From contig ONBN01000001.1 in the NCBI GenBank assembly GCA_900316115.1, positions 42,776-106,775 of the forward strand: DNA of 64,000 nt. The letters are read 5' to 3'. The translations under genes were made by a program, and so were the position numbers. This document shows, piece by piece, positions 52,192-60,821 of this stretch. Each line of letters begins with the position of its first letter. Within the stretch, counting starts at the first letter, position 1. Source of the DNA: an uncultured Eubacteriales bacterium (GTDB taxonomy: Bacteria > Bacillota > Clostridia > Lachnospirales > Lachnospiraceae). The notes under the pieces are model-generated. The model had not been told where the DNA came from. It saw nothing but the letters and a program-made list of their open reading frames with translations, and did no database searches.

Positions 52192-52905
52192 ATGAAAAAA
52201 TATAGGATGGAACTGATCATGGCCTGTCTGATGCTGGTAAGCTTTTACCTGCTGTCAAGACAGGCCGCTGTTGTATCTGTAAGCAGTAAAGGTTCGCAGA
52301 CAGTACAGGAGAGAGGTGTTATTGTTATCGATGCAGGACATGGAGGAGAGGATCCGGGTATGATCGGGATAGGTGATTTGGAGGAAAAAGGGATCAACCT
52401 GCAGATTGCCGGGAAGCTTTGTCTGTGCCTTGAAAAAGAAGGATATACTGTGGTGATGACCAGAGAAAAAGATCAGGGCCTGTATGGAGAGGGCAGGAAT
52501 AACCGGAAAGCCCAGGATATGCAGAAAAGGATCCGGATCATTCAGGAAGCAAAGCCTCTGCTTACAGTCAGTATCCATCAGAACAGCTATCAGGATCCGG
52601 AAGTGAAAGGTCCTCAGGTTTTTTATTATCAGGATTCACTGGAAGGACAGAAGCTGGCGCAGATCCTGCAGACAGAACTGAATCAGCAGCTTGCGATAGA
52701 AAGGCCAAGGGAAGCAAAGGGAAATAAGACATATTATCTTTTGAAACGAAGTGAAGGGATCCTTACGATCATAGAGTGCGGATTTCTTACAAATCCGGAG
52801 GAAGCAGCCCTTCTTGTGCAGGAAGAATACCAGGAAAAGCTGGCAGAAGCCATTACAGCCGGGATCATCAAATACCAGGCGCAAAGCTCTGAAGGGAATA
52901 ATTAA
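52192..52905 (+). CDS. N-acetylmuramoyl-L-alanine amidase (Amidase_3, CwlD-like)
   Basis: A 237-aa amidase with an N-terminal membrane helix (about 6-24). The zinc-dependent Amidase_3 domain has IVIDAGHGGEDPGMIG (first His), LEEKGINLQIAGKL (Glu), TVSIHQNSYQD (second His) and the catalytic Glu in IIECGFLTNPEEA. It cuts the amide bond between muramic acid and the stem peptide. The size fits CwlD, which makes muramic lactam in spore cortex, though vegetative roles are possible. It lies 83 bases after the GH18-like gene. Confidence 0.92.
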   Translation: MKKYRMELIMACLMLVSFYLLSRQAAVVSVSSKGSQTVQERGVIVIDAGHGGEDPGMIGIGDLEEKGINLQIAGKLCLCLEKEGYTVVMTREKDQGLYGEGRNNRKAQDMQKRIRIIQEAKPLLTVSIHQNSYQDPEVKGPQVFYYQDSLEGQKLAQILQTELNQQLAIERPREAKGNKTYYLLKRSEGILTIIECGFLTNPEEAALLVQEEYQEKLAEAITAGIIKYQAQSSEGNN

Positions 52906-53013
52906 GCTACATACTTTGATCAGGATAATCAAGAGGTTACTCTGTTCAGAATCATTTAGCTGCAAAGAAACAAACTTCATCTTGTCAAGATTTTGTTTGC
53001 GTGATAAGATAAT

Positions 53014-53073
53014 AAAAGCCGTATGGATAATTACACACAGTCGGATGTGTTGTAGTACATAAGGCTTTTCTTT
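53014..53073 (+). terminator. Terminator after amidase gene
   Basis: AAAAGCC-G-TATG (53014-53025) pairs with CATA-A-GGCTTTT (53058-53069), with an inner ACACA/TGTGT stem, then CTTTAAAA. Confidence 0.7.
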
Positions 53074-53092
53074 AAAATATATGTTAGTCAAA

Positions 53093-53108
53093 ACTAACAA
53101 AAAACCAG
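53093..53108. promoter_or_regulatory. Operator-like palindrome before methyltransferase
   Basis: GTTAGTCAAAACTAAC is a perfect 6-bp inverted repeat with a 4-base centre, 10 bases before the methyltransferase start and overlapping its likely leader. Sites of this shape are bound by DtxR-, TetR- or MarR-type repressors; the regulator is not in view. Confidence 0.5.
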
Positions 53109-53117
53109 GAGGCAGAT

Positions 53118-53726
53118 ATGTCATTTTTTGAGAATACACGTAAACCCGATGGTATCGGTGGGAAAATTATGGTTTCGGTAATGAATATGGGACATAAAGC
53201 AATGGCAGATTGGGGATTCCAGTTCCTTGAGATTCCAGAGGAAGGCAATGTATTGGATTGTGGATGTGGAGGCGGAGCAAACATAGAACGAATTTTGCGT
53301 GAACATCCACAAACAGTTGTCAAAGGAATTGATTATTCAGAAGTCAGTGTGGAAAAATCGCAGAAAGTGAATCAGAAAGAAATTGATAAGGGGCGCTGCC
53401 AGATCCTGCAGGCCAGTGTTATGGAGCTTCCCTTTACAGATGAACAGTTTGACCTTGTTACAGCCTTTGAAACCATATATTTCTGGCCGGATCTGCCCAA
53501 GAGCTTCCAGGAGGTTTATCGTGTTATAAAAGCCGGAGGCACATTTTTTATCTGCAATGAATGTAATGGAGATACAGACAAAGACGATAAGTGGATGGAA
53601 AAGATTCCGGGCATGACGATTTACAAAGATTCTCAGATAGAGTCTGTACTGTTACATGCCGGATTCCATGACGTAAAGATTAATAAAAATGACAAAGGAT
53701 GGATCAGCATTACAGCAAAGAAATAG
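53118..53726 (+). CDS. Class I SAM-dependent methyltransferase
   Basis: A 202-aa methyltransferase of the UbiE/Methyltransf_11 type. The SAM-binding motif I is NVLDCGCGGGANIERIL, followed by VKGIDYSEVSVEKSQ (acidic loop), QASVMELPFTDEQFDLVTAFETIYFWPDL (motif II/III) and IKAGGTFFICNE. AGGAGG lies upstream. The substrate is unknown. A palindromic operator directly before the start suggests tight single-gene control. Confidence 0.9.
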   Translation: MSFFENTRKPDGIGGKIMVSVMNMGHKAMADWGFQFLEIPEEGNVLDCGCGGGANIERILREHPQTVVKGIDYSEVSVEKSQKVNQKEIDKGRCQILQASVMELPFTDEQFDLVTAFETIYFWPDLPKSFQEVYRVIKAGGTFFICNECNGDTDKDDKWMEKIPGMTIYKDSQIESVLLHAGFHDVKINKNDKGWISITAKK

Positions 53727-53750
53727 GATCCATTTAGAATAGCAGATGTG

Positions 53751-53776
53751 CAAAAGGGACTGAAAAGTCCCTTTTG
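53751..53776 (+). terminator. Hairpin terminator after methyltransferase
   Basis: CAAAAGGGACT-GAAA-AGTCCCTTTTG, an 11-bp perfect stem with a GAAA tetraloop; the T run is within the 3' arm. Confidence 0.75.
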
Positions 53777-53869
53777 TGCAATCAAAAAGCAGATTGGTTC
53801 TGCCGAAAAGTCCGGATTTTTGTTTTGAATCAGGTATGGGAATCAGGTAATACAAAGCCCTGCCAGGGG

Positions 53870-53898
53870 TGTACAAACTGAACAAAATAAGATATAAT
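53870..53898 (+). promoter_or_regulatory. Promoter of membrane protein operon
   Basis: TGTACA (53870-53875), a 17-base spacer and TATAAT (53893-53898), 36 bases before the first membrane protein gene. Confidence 0.6.
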
Positions 53899-53933
53899 AT
53901 GAGCCGTAAATGCACAAAAGAACGGAGTAAAAT

Positions 53934-55928
53934 ATGCTGGGAATTATTTATCTTATTTTATGTATATTGATAGGAAAAGAGATCACAGCTGTGCTGATGG
54001 CAGACAACAAAGCACAGGGCACAGGATTTAACCGGATCTGGATCACAGGGCCTGCTTCATTTGGCATTGGCACACTGATCCTTACCTGGGCAGTTTATAT
54101 TATCTCATGGTTTGCAAGTGTTCAGGGTGGGATGGAGCATCCGCTTTTTCTTGGAAACCTTATAGTGATGGCAGCAGCACTGATTTTTCTTGTTTGGCTG
54201 TATGCAGGGAGGATCCGACATCATCAGTCTTTATGGACATTAAAGAAAGAAATTGCAAACAGGCGTCGTCTGATCGGAGAAAGCATTTTTTTCGGGATTG
54301 CTTTTTTGTTTGTTACCTGGATGATGTTTTATACATTCCATATCAGTGGTGGATATCTGTATTCAGGATTTACAGTTTTTGGGGATTACGCACCGCATAC
54401 AGCTATGATGCGCTCCTTTTCCCTGGGCAATAATTTTCCTACCCAGTATCCCCATTTTGGAGGAGCAGATGTAAAATATCATTTTATGTTTCAGTTTTTA
54501 TCAGGTAACCTGGAATATCTTGGCCTTCCTATAGATATTGCATATAACAGTGTCAGTATTCTTTCCCTTCTGGGATTTTTCATGATCCTTTACAGCCTTG
54601 CACTTCGGATCGCAGGGAGCATGGGAGCAGGTGTACTGTCAGTGGTGTTTATGATCTTCCGAAGCGGAACTGCGTTTTTTGTATTTGCATGGGAGCATAT
54701 CCAGGCAGGAGATCTGTGGGGCATTTTAAAAGAGAATACTTCTTTTATCGGTTATACCACCCACGAAAACTGGGGACTGTGGAATTTTAACGTATATCTG
54801 AACCAGAGACATTTAGGCTTTGGCCTGCTTCTGGTGGCTCTGGCGCTGTGGGTATTCATGGACTGGCTGGAGGCAGGCACAGATCATCCGGAGAAGGGAT
54901 GGAAATGGCTGAAGTGCCGGTTTACCACTAAGGAAGCGTGGCTTCCTAAAGATCCGGAACGGGCTCTTTTGCTGGGACTGGTCCTTGGACTGGCTGCATT
55001 CTGGAATGGGGCAGCAGTGATCGGCGGTCTTTTGATCTTGTGCGGTTTTGCCCTGTTTTCAGACGGAAAGCTTGATTATGCACTGACTGCAGGGGTGACT
55101 GTGCTTTTCACAATGATCCAGTCAAAGATTTTCGTAACCGGATCTGTGGTTTCACCATCCCTCTATTTGGGATTCCTGGCAGATGATAAGACTCTGTGGG
55201 GAATCCTAGTATATCTGTTTAAGATCACAGGCCCAGTATTTCTTGGAGTCCTTTTGCTGCTTGTGTTTATGAACAGAGGGCAGAGGGCGGCTTCAGTGGC
55301 CTTTCTCATGCCAGTGCTTTTTACTTTTACCATGTCACTGACACCGGATATTGACGTAAACCATAAATATGTGATGATCGCCTATGCATTTATGGTTATT
55401 TTCTGGGGATGGGCTGTATGCAGCCTGTGGAGAAAGAAAATCCTGGGAAAAATATGCGCCATTCTTCTGACGGTCAGTCTTACTCTTACCGGTATCTACG
55501 ACTTTGTAGTGATCCTGAAGGATAATGATTCTATGCACAGGGTATCTGTGAATATGGAAAGCACACTGACAAAATGGTTAAGTGATAATCTGTCAGACAA
55601 AGATCTGATCCTTACACCGGAATACAGCATGAATGAAGTAACCATGTCCGGTGTGATGATGTATCTTGGATGGCCTTATTATGCCTGGTCAGCAGGATAT
55701 GATACCAATTACAGGGCAGCACAGGCTGTGCAGATCTATACCACTGAGGATCAGTCACTTCTTAAGGAAACTGTGACTCAGGAAAAGATTACATATATCC
55801 TGTTTGAAGAAGGCATGGAATTTGAACAGCAGGTATGCAGGGAAGATATTATTGAAAAGACCTATCCGCTGGTTTATACTTCAGATGACGGAAGGATAAG
55901 GATTTATAAGACAACAGAGGAATCATAG
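53934..55928 (+). CDS. Large polytopic membrane protein, glycosyltransferase-like
   Basis: A 664-aa protein with about fourteen transmembrane segments and a soluble C-terminal domain of about 110 residues. A loop after the third or fourth helix reads FTVFGDYAPHTAMMRSFSLGNNFPTQYPHFGG, with an Asp as in GT-C glycosyltransferases (PMT/ArnT type). The C-terminal end (LGWPYYAWSAGYDTNYRAAQAVQIYTTEDQSLL, KITYILFEE) parallels that of the next gene (TVIGWRVHEWLW, RIYTSTDEDQVKRLL, VSYIFVGS), so the two are probably paralogues or partners. GGAG lies upstream. The substrate is unknown; transfer of a sugar from a lipid carrier outside the membrane is the family-based guess. Confidence 0.8.
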   Translation: MLGIIYLILCILIGKEITAVLMADNKAQGTGFNRIWITGPASFGIGTLILTWAVYIISWFASVQGGMEHPLFLGNLIVMAAALIFLVWLYAGRIRHHQSLWTLKKEIANRRRLIGESIFFGIAFLFVTWMMFYTFHISGGYLYSGFTVFGDYAPHTAMMRSFSLGNNFPTQYPHFGGADVKYHFMFQFLSGNLEYLGLPIDIAYNSVSILSLLGFFMILYSLALRIAGSMGAGVLSVVFMIFRSGTAFFVFAWEHIQAGDLWGILKENTSFIGYTTHENWGLWNFNVYLNQRHLGFGLLLVALALWVFMDWLEAGTDHPEKGWKWLKCRFTTKEAWLPKDPERALLLGLVLGLAAFWNGAAVIGGLLILCGFALFSDGKLDYALTAGVTVLFTMIQSKIFVTGSVVSPSLYLGFLADDKTLWGILVYLFKITGPVFLGVLLLLVFMNRGQRAASVAFLMPVLFTFTMSLTPDIDVNHKYVMIAYAFMVIFWGWAVCSLWRKKILGKICAILLTVSLTLTGIYDFVVILKDNDSMHRVSVNMESTLTKWLSDNLSDKDLILTPEYSMNEVTMSGVMMYLGWPYYAWSAGYDTNYRAAQAVQIYTTEDQSLLKETVTQEKITYILFEEGMEFEQQVCREDIIEKTYPLVYTSDDGRIRIYKTTEES

Positions 55929-55979
55929 AAAATGCTATGTCAGATGATAGAGGAATCATAAAGAAAAAGGGGCGGTAAG

Positions 55980-58274
55980 ATGGAAGCAGAAATGGCAAAA
56001 GAAACAAAAAAAGGAAAAATAATGGGAAAGAAAAGGATCCTGCAGCTTCTGCTGGCAGTTGTCCTGATCGCAGGCTCCGCATATCTTTTGAAGGGAGATG
56101 TGTGGACGTTCTGGACTTGGTGGCTTCTTGCAGGAGTCCTGGGACTTTGCGCCATGCCATTGACAGGCAGGCTTTTTAAAGGCTTTGATGATAAAGGGTG
56201 GGTCTTTTCAAAAGCCCTGGCAATTGCAGTTACCGGATTTGCTACCTGGTTTCTGGTATCTATCAAGCTTGCTGCTTTTACTACACTGACCTGTGTGGCA
56301 GTGGTATTGATATTTGTTGTATGCTGTATTTTGCTTTTCCTGCATCAGAACAGACAGGGGATCTGGTGTATGCCGGAAGGCCATGGAGATCTGATTTTCT
56401 GGGAAGAGGTGATCTTTTTTGCTGCATTTTTGATGTGGACGTATTTTGCAGGCTTCCATCCACAGGCATATGGAACTGAGAAGTTTATGGATTACGGCTT
56501 CATGGAAGCGATGATGCGAAGTACTACACTGCCTGCTACGGATCTGTGGTATTCCCAGGGAAAGATCAATTATTATTATGGCGGTCAGTATTTTGCTGTA
56601 TTTCTTACAAAGCTGTCTGTTACCAAGGTGGCAAAGACCTATAACCTGATGCGTACTTTTGCGGCAGCGTTTGCTTTTGCCATGCCTTTTTCGCTGGTTT
56701 ATCAGATGGTGAGAGACCGGATGGACGGACAGCTTACAGGGAAGAAAAAGTGCGTACCGCAGATTGCAGGATTAACAGCAGGGATTTCCTTGTCTCTGGC
56801 AGGAAATGGCCACTACATTGTTTATCGGTGGGTTCTTCCATGGATCCAGAAGCTGCAGGGTGTGGAAAGCGATTCCAGTTACTGGTTCCCGGATGCTACC
56901 CGCTACATCGGATATAATCCTTACAGGGAAGAGGATCGGACGATCCATGAGTTTCCAAGCTATTCCTTTGTACTTGGGGATCTTCACGCCCATGTGGTAA
57001 ATATCATGTTTGTACTTTTGCTGATCGGTATTTTGTATGCATGGATGAAGAAAATGAAATCCCAAAGGCTGGATCAGGTGGATCTTCGTACATTTGCTTT
57101 CTGGAAAAGAGAAATGCTATCCCCCTATCTGCTGCTTGCCGGCCTGCTTCTTGGAATGTATCAGTGGACGAATTTCTGGGATTTTGTTATTTATTTTGTA
57201 GTTACCGGCGGTGTGATGCTGTTCGGAAATATTGTACGGCTGGGAGGCAGGATCCGGAAGATCCTAGCTGTTACCATTGTACAGGCTTTGGAACTTTTGG
57301 CAGTTTCCTATCTGGTGATCCTTCCCTTTACCATTCAGTTTGACAGTATGGTAGATGGTGTAGGAATAGCCAAATATCACAGCTATTTTTATCAGCTCCT
57401 TGTTTTGTGGGGGATTCCTGTATTACTTGTTCTTGTATTTGTGATCTCACTTTTAAGAGAAAAGCTGAAGCAGGTGGAGCATAAAAGCCTGTATAGTCTG
57501 ATGGCTGCCACAGATGTACCGGATCTGTTTGCCCTGATCACCGGATTATGTGCCTTTGGACTGATCCTGATCCCGGAACTGGTATATGTAAGGGATATTT
57601 ATGAGAATGGCAATGCAAGAGCCAATACCATGTTTAAGCTTACGTATCAGGCATATATCCTGTTTGCCCTGACTATGGGATATGGGATTTACCGGCTGCT
57701 TATAGTGACCAGGAACAAGCTATCCAAAGTATTGGCAGGCGTTGTGCTGTTCTTCCTTGTGTGGACCTTTGGATATTTGGGGAACAGTGTAAAGGCCTGG
57801 TTCGGGGATGTGTGGAAGGTCAGCGATTACCAGGGGCTGGATGCCACCACATTCCTGGAACAGCAGGTTCCTGAGGATGCAGCTGCAATCCGGTGGCTGA
57901 GGGCAAATATTACAGGTTCGCCGGTTGTACTGGAAGCACCGGGAGACAGCTACACCAAGTATGAGCGTGTGTCTGCAGCTACAGGTCTTCCTACGGTGAT
58001 CGGCTGGAGAGTCCATGAATGGCTGTGGAGAAGCAATGTAGCGGATGTGGATTTTAAAGCAGAGGATGTAAAGCGGATCTATACGTCCACAGACGAAGAC
58101 CAGGTTAAGCGTCTTTTGACCAATTATGATGTTTCCTATATTTTCGTTGGTTCCACGGAACGGGAAAAATATGGAGACAGTTTAAATGAATCTTTGCTTC
58201 AAAGTCTTGGAACTGTGGTTTTCCAGGATGAGACCTATGACACATATATCATTAAGGTGGATGGGGTTAATTAA
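55980..58274 (+). CDS. DUF2298 membrane protein (YYY-type, GT-C-like)
   Basis: A 764-aa polytopic membrane protein. The stretch WYSQGKINYYYGGQYFAVFLTKL with the Tyr-rich NYYYGG, and DYGFMEAMMRSTTLPATDLW before it, are typical of DUF2298, a family of large membrane proteins thought to be GT-C glycosyltransferases. EFPSYSFVLGDLHAHVVNIMFVLL is a second conserved loop with Asp and His. A soluble C-terminal part begins near residue 625. It follows the related 664-aa protein by 51 bases, in one operon. Function is not established. Confidence 0.85.
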   Translation: MEAEMAKETKKGKIMGKKRILQLLLAVVLIAGSAYLLKGDVWTFWTWWLLAGVLGLCAMPLTGRLFKGFDDKGWVFSKALAIAVTGFATWFLVSIKLAAFTTLTCVAVVLIFVVCCILLFLHQNRQGIWCMPEGHGDLIFWEEVIFFAAFLMWTYFAGFHPQAYGTEKFMDYGFMEAMMRSTTLPATDLWYSQGKINYYYGGQYFAVFLTKLSVTKVAKTYNLMRTFAAAFAFAMPFSLVYQMVRDRMDGQLTGKKKCVPQIAGLTAGISLSLAGNGHYIVYRWVLPWIQKLQGVESDSSYWFPDATRYIGYNPYREEDRTIHEFPSYSFVLGDLHAHVVNIMFVLLLIGILYAWMKKMKSQRLDQVDLRTFAFWKREMLSPYLLLAGLLLGMYQWTNFWDFVIYFVVTGGVMLFGNIVRLGGRIRKILAVTIVQALELLAVSYLVILPFTIQFDSMVDGVGIAKYHSYFYQLLVLWGIPVLLVLVFVISLLREKLKQVEHKSLYSLMAATDVPDLFALITGLCAFGLILIPELVYVRDIYENGNARANTMFKLTYQAYILFALTMGYGIYRLLIVTRNKLSKVLAGVVLFFLVWTFGYLGNSVKAWFGDVWKVSDYQGLDATTFLEQQVPEDAAAIRWLRANITGSPVVLEAPGDSYTKYERVSAATGLPTVIGWRVHEWLWRSNVADVDFKAEDVKRIYTSTDEDQVKRLLTNYDVSYIFVGSTEREKYGDSLNESLLQSLGTVVFQDETYDTYIIKVDGVN

Positions 58275-58306
58275 AAAGAAAGTGAGATAGAGAAGGCTGA
58301 GAATAT

Positions 58307-59761
58307 ATGAGAGCAGAAGTAGTAGCAATGACAGGGGAGTGCCTGAATCATGAAGCTTTGAGAAGAGCAGGAGAGATCCTGAAAAACGGCGGATTGGTGG
58401 CATTTCCTACAGAAACAGTTTATGGGCTTGGAGGTGATGCATTGAATCCCCAGGCTTCCAAAAAAATCTATGCAGCAAAGGGGCGTCCTTCGGACAATCC
58501 ACTGATCGTTCATATTGCAGATATGGACAGCCTGTACCGGATCGTAAAGACAGTACCGGAAAAGGCCAGGATACTGGCTGGGAAATACTGGCCGGGACCT
58601 TTGACTATGATTTTTCAGAAATCTGATATTGTACCAATGGAGACTACAGGAGGACTGGATAGTGTTGCTGTGCGTTTTCCAAGCGATCCGGTAGCAGCAG
58701 CGCTGATCCGGGCGGCCGGTGGGTATGTGGCTGCACCAAGTGCCAATACATCAGGAAGACCAAGTCCGACTACTGCACAGCATGTAGAAGAAGATCTGGG
58801 AGATGCCATTGATATGATCATTGACGGCGGGGCTGTAGGAATCGGTCTTGAGTCAACGATTGTGGATTTTACAGAAGAGATCCCTGTGGTGCTGCGCCCG
58901 GGATATATTTCCCTGGAAATGCTTCAGGACACGCTGGGGGATGTACGGATGGATCAGGGACTGATCCGGTCAGACAGTTCAGTGCGCCCTAAAGCACCTG
59001 GAATGAAGTACCGTCACTACGCACCAAAAGCAGATCTGGCAGTAGTAGAAGGACAGGCTGAGAAAGTGGTAGCCAGGATCAACGAAATGACAGAAGCAGA
59101 TCTTGCAAATGGAAAAAGGGTAGGAATCATTGCTGCACAGGAATCCTGTTCCTTGTATCCAAAGGGAACGGTAAAGTGCATTGGTAGCCGTGAAAAAGAA
59201 GAAACCATTGCTCATAATCTTTATGAGATCCTCAGGGAGTTTGACCAGTGCCAGGTAGATCAGATTTATTCAGAGGCATTTTACACTCCCCAGATGGGGC
59301 AGGCTATCATGAACCGGCTTTTGGGAGTGGCCATACTGTCAGGCATGCGTTCCAAGGATCCCAACTCCCAGGTAGGATCATGTATCGTCAGCGAGGATAA
59401 TAAGATCCTTTCCATGGGATATAATGGATTCCCAAAGGGCTGCTCAGATGATGAATTTCCCTGGGCCAGGGAAGGAGTGCCCTTAAATACCAAATACTTG
59501 TATGTGACCCACAGCGAGTTAAATGCAATCCTGAATTACCGTGGGGGAAGCCTGGAGGGAGCCAAATTATACGTTTCTCTTTTCCCATGCAATGAATGTG
59601 CGAAAGCTATTATCCAGGCAGGCATCAAAACTGTAGTCTATGACAGTGACAAGTATGCAGATACTCCGGCGGTGATCGCATCCAAACGGATGATGGATGC
59701 AGCTGGTGTGCGTTATTATCAGTACAGCCGCACAGGCAGGAAGATTGAACTGAATGTGTAA
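58307..59761 (+). CDS. Fusion of L-threonylcarbamoyladenylate synthase (Sua5) and dCMP deaminase
   Basis: A 484-aa protein made of two normally separate enzymes. Residues 1-339 are a full Sua5: the YrdC domain with FPTETVYGLGGDA, KGRPSDNPLIVHI and PSANTSGRPSPT, and the Sua5 domain ending in YTPQMGQAIMNRLL. It makes threonylcarbamoyl-AMP for tRNA t6A. From residue 340 (about base 59324) the frame continues as dCMP deaminase: LSGMRSKDPNSQVGSCIVS, zinc ligands H402 in THSE with catalytic E404, and PCNEC (C428, C431). The deaminase lacks its usual first 12-15 residues. This looks like an in-frame deletion fusion. Both active sites are intact. Confidence 0.9.
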   Translation: MRAEVVAMTGECLNHEALRRAGEILKNGGLVAFPTETVYGLGGDALNPQASKKIYAAKGRPSDNPLIVHIADMDSLYRIVKTVPEKARILAGKYWPGPLTMIFQKSDIVPMETTGGLDSVAVRFPSDPVAAALIRAAGGYVAAPSANTSGRPSPTTAQHVEEDLGDAIDMIIDGGAVGIGLESTIVDFTEEIPVVLRPGYISLEMLQDTLGDVRMDQGLIRSDSSVRPKAPGMKYRHYAPKADLAVVEGQAEKVVARINEMTEADLANGKRVGIIAAQESCSLYPKGTVKCIGSREKEETIAHNLYEILREFDQCQVDQIYSEAFYTPQMGQAIMNRLLGVAILSGMRSKDPNSQVGSCIVSEDNKILSMGYNGFPKGCSDDEFPWAREGVPLNTKYLYVTHSELNAILNYRGGSLEGAKLYVSLFPCNECAKAIIQAGIKTVVYDSDKYADTPAVIASKRMMDAAGVRYYQYSRTGRKIELNV

Positions 59762-59844
59762 GGACACCTTTCACAGATTGGACATGATACAGTGTGCGAC
59801 TATAAAGGCTACTGTTTTTACAATACAATAGGATAGACAATATG

Positions 59845-59906
59845 ACTCCCTTTGGGGACAGCAGGCATTACAACTGTGATCCTGCCGTTCTGAAAGGGAG
59901 TTTTTT
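59845..59906 (+). terminator. Terminator after Sua5-deaminase fusion
   Basis: ACTCCCTTT (59845-59853) / AAAGGGAGT (59893-59901) with an inner CAGCAGG/CCTGCCG stem, then TTTTTT. Bases 59907-60045 are AT-rich with no gene. Confidence 0.88.
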
Positions 59907-60053
59907 ATGTGATACAAAATTACTTTGTAATGTTCTGTTACATAAAAACACTCCATTTTGTTCTTAAGGGAAAAGTTATATAAATCGTAGAAAATTGATA
60001 TTGCATCCTCCAGAATATAAAAGTAACCTATAAGGTAGGTAATTATGTAATAA

Positions 60054-60136
60054 GGTAACTGTTGATGCTCTTTTAAAATAACATATTTTAGATCTTGTTG
60101 CCTGTCGTCAAATTGCTCTGTATACTGTCATTATCC
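60054..60136 (+). repeat. Left-end repeated sites (possible transposase binding)
   Basis: Three copies related to CCTGTCANTGA in the inward orientation: AACTGTTGATG (60058-60068), CCTGTCGTCAAAT (60101-60113) and ACTGTCATTATCC (60124-60136). They match the right-end set read on the other strand. Confidence 0.5.
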
Positions 60137-60150
60137 TACAGAAAGAAAAA

Positions 60151-60189
60151 ATCTCAGAGCACCTTCCTGGCAGTCGTGTACTCTGAGAT
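60151..60189. repeat. Inverted repeat before DUF6431 gene
   Basis: ATCTCAGAG (60151-60159) and CTCTGAGAT (60181-60189) form a perfect 9-bp stem about 45 bases before the first transposon gene. It could block transcription entering from outside. Confidence 0.6.
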
Positions 60190-60235
60190 CTGGTAAAAAC
60201 CATGTTCATTATAGCAGAGTATACGCTTGTTCGCA

Positions 60236-60745
60236 ATGAGGCAAACGGCGTTTTTTGTTAAGGGCAGTGAAAATATACCAGGATGTCCTTGCTGTGGTGG
60301 ACAACTCAGATACCGGGATTCCAGACTTCGTATCAGAAAACATGAAGGTGGTGACCGGGATTTCCTGAGTATCCGGAGATTCAGATGTACTGCATGTGGG
60401 AGCTATCATAATGAACTTCCAGATGTACTGCTTCCATATAAACACTATGAAGCTGAGGTCATCAGTGGTGTGATCGATGGGTTCGTAACGCCTCATGATC
60501 AGGATTCTGAAGACTATCCTTCGATCAGTACCATGTTGTACTGGCTGCGGTGGTTTCAACTCAATCTTGCAAACATGGAAGGATATCTTAGAAATGCAGG
60601 ATACAGCATTCTCGGACTTGGCAAGGATCTTCTTTTCTCTGACCAGTCACTGCTCGAAGCGGTCAGGAATAAATATTTAAACTGGCTGGAAAAGACCATC
60701 CGCATCATTTACAACAGCGGTGGTTTTCTGCCGGCTTTTTACTAA
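60236..60745 (+). CDS. DUF6431 zinc-ribbon protein of transposon
   Basis: A protein of about 169 aa that resembles DUF6431. The N-terminal zinc ribbon has CPCCGG and CTACGS, two Cys pairs (about residues 17-20 and 51-54). A helical, probably DNA-binding part follows (DVLLPYKHYEAEVISGVIDG). The TTG at 60227 is an alternative start; an in-frame stop lies at 60212, and no clear ribosome site is seen for either. Its place before the transposase and the zinc ribbon recall target-selecting TniQ/TnsD-type proteins, but homology to them is not claimed. It probably is an accessory transposition or regulatory protein. Confidence 0.78.
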   Translation: MRQTAFFVKGSENIPGCPCCGGQLRYRDSRLRIRKHEGGDRDFLSIRRFRCTACGSYHNELPDVLLPYKHYEAEVISGVIDGFVTPHDQDSEDYPSISTMLYWLRWFQLNLANMEGYLRNAGYSILGLGKDLLFSDQSLLEAVRNKYLNWLEKTIRIIYNSGGFLPAFY

Positions 60746-60821
60746 TACACGCATGCACCTACTTTCGTTCGTCTGTCACAGGATTCTCATATATAGTGAT
60801 CTCAAAAGGAGGTCACGAATT

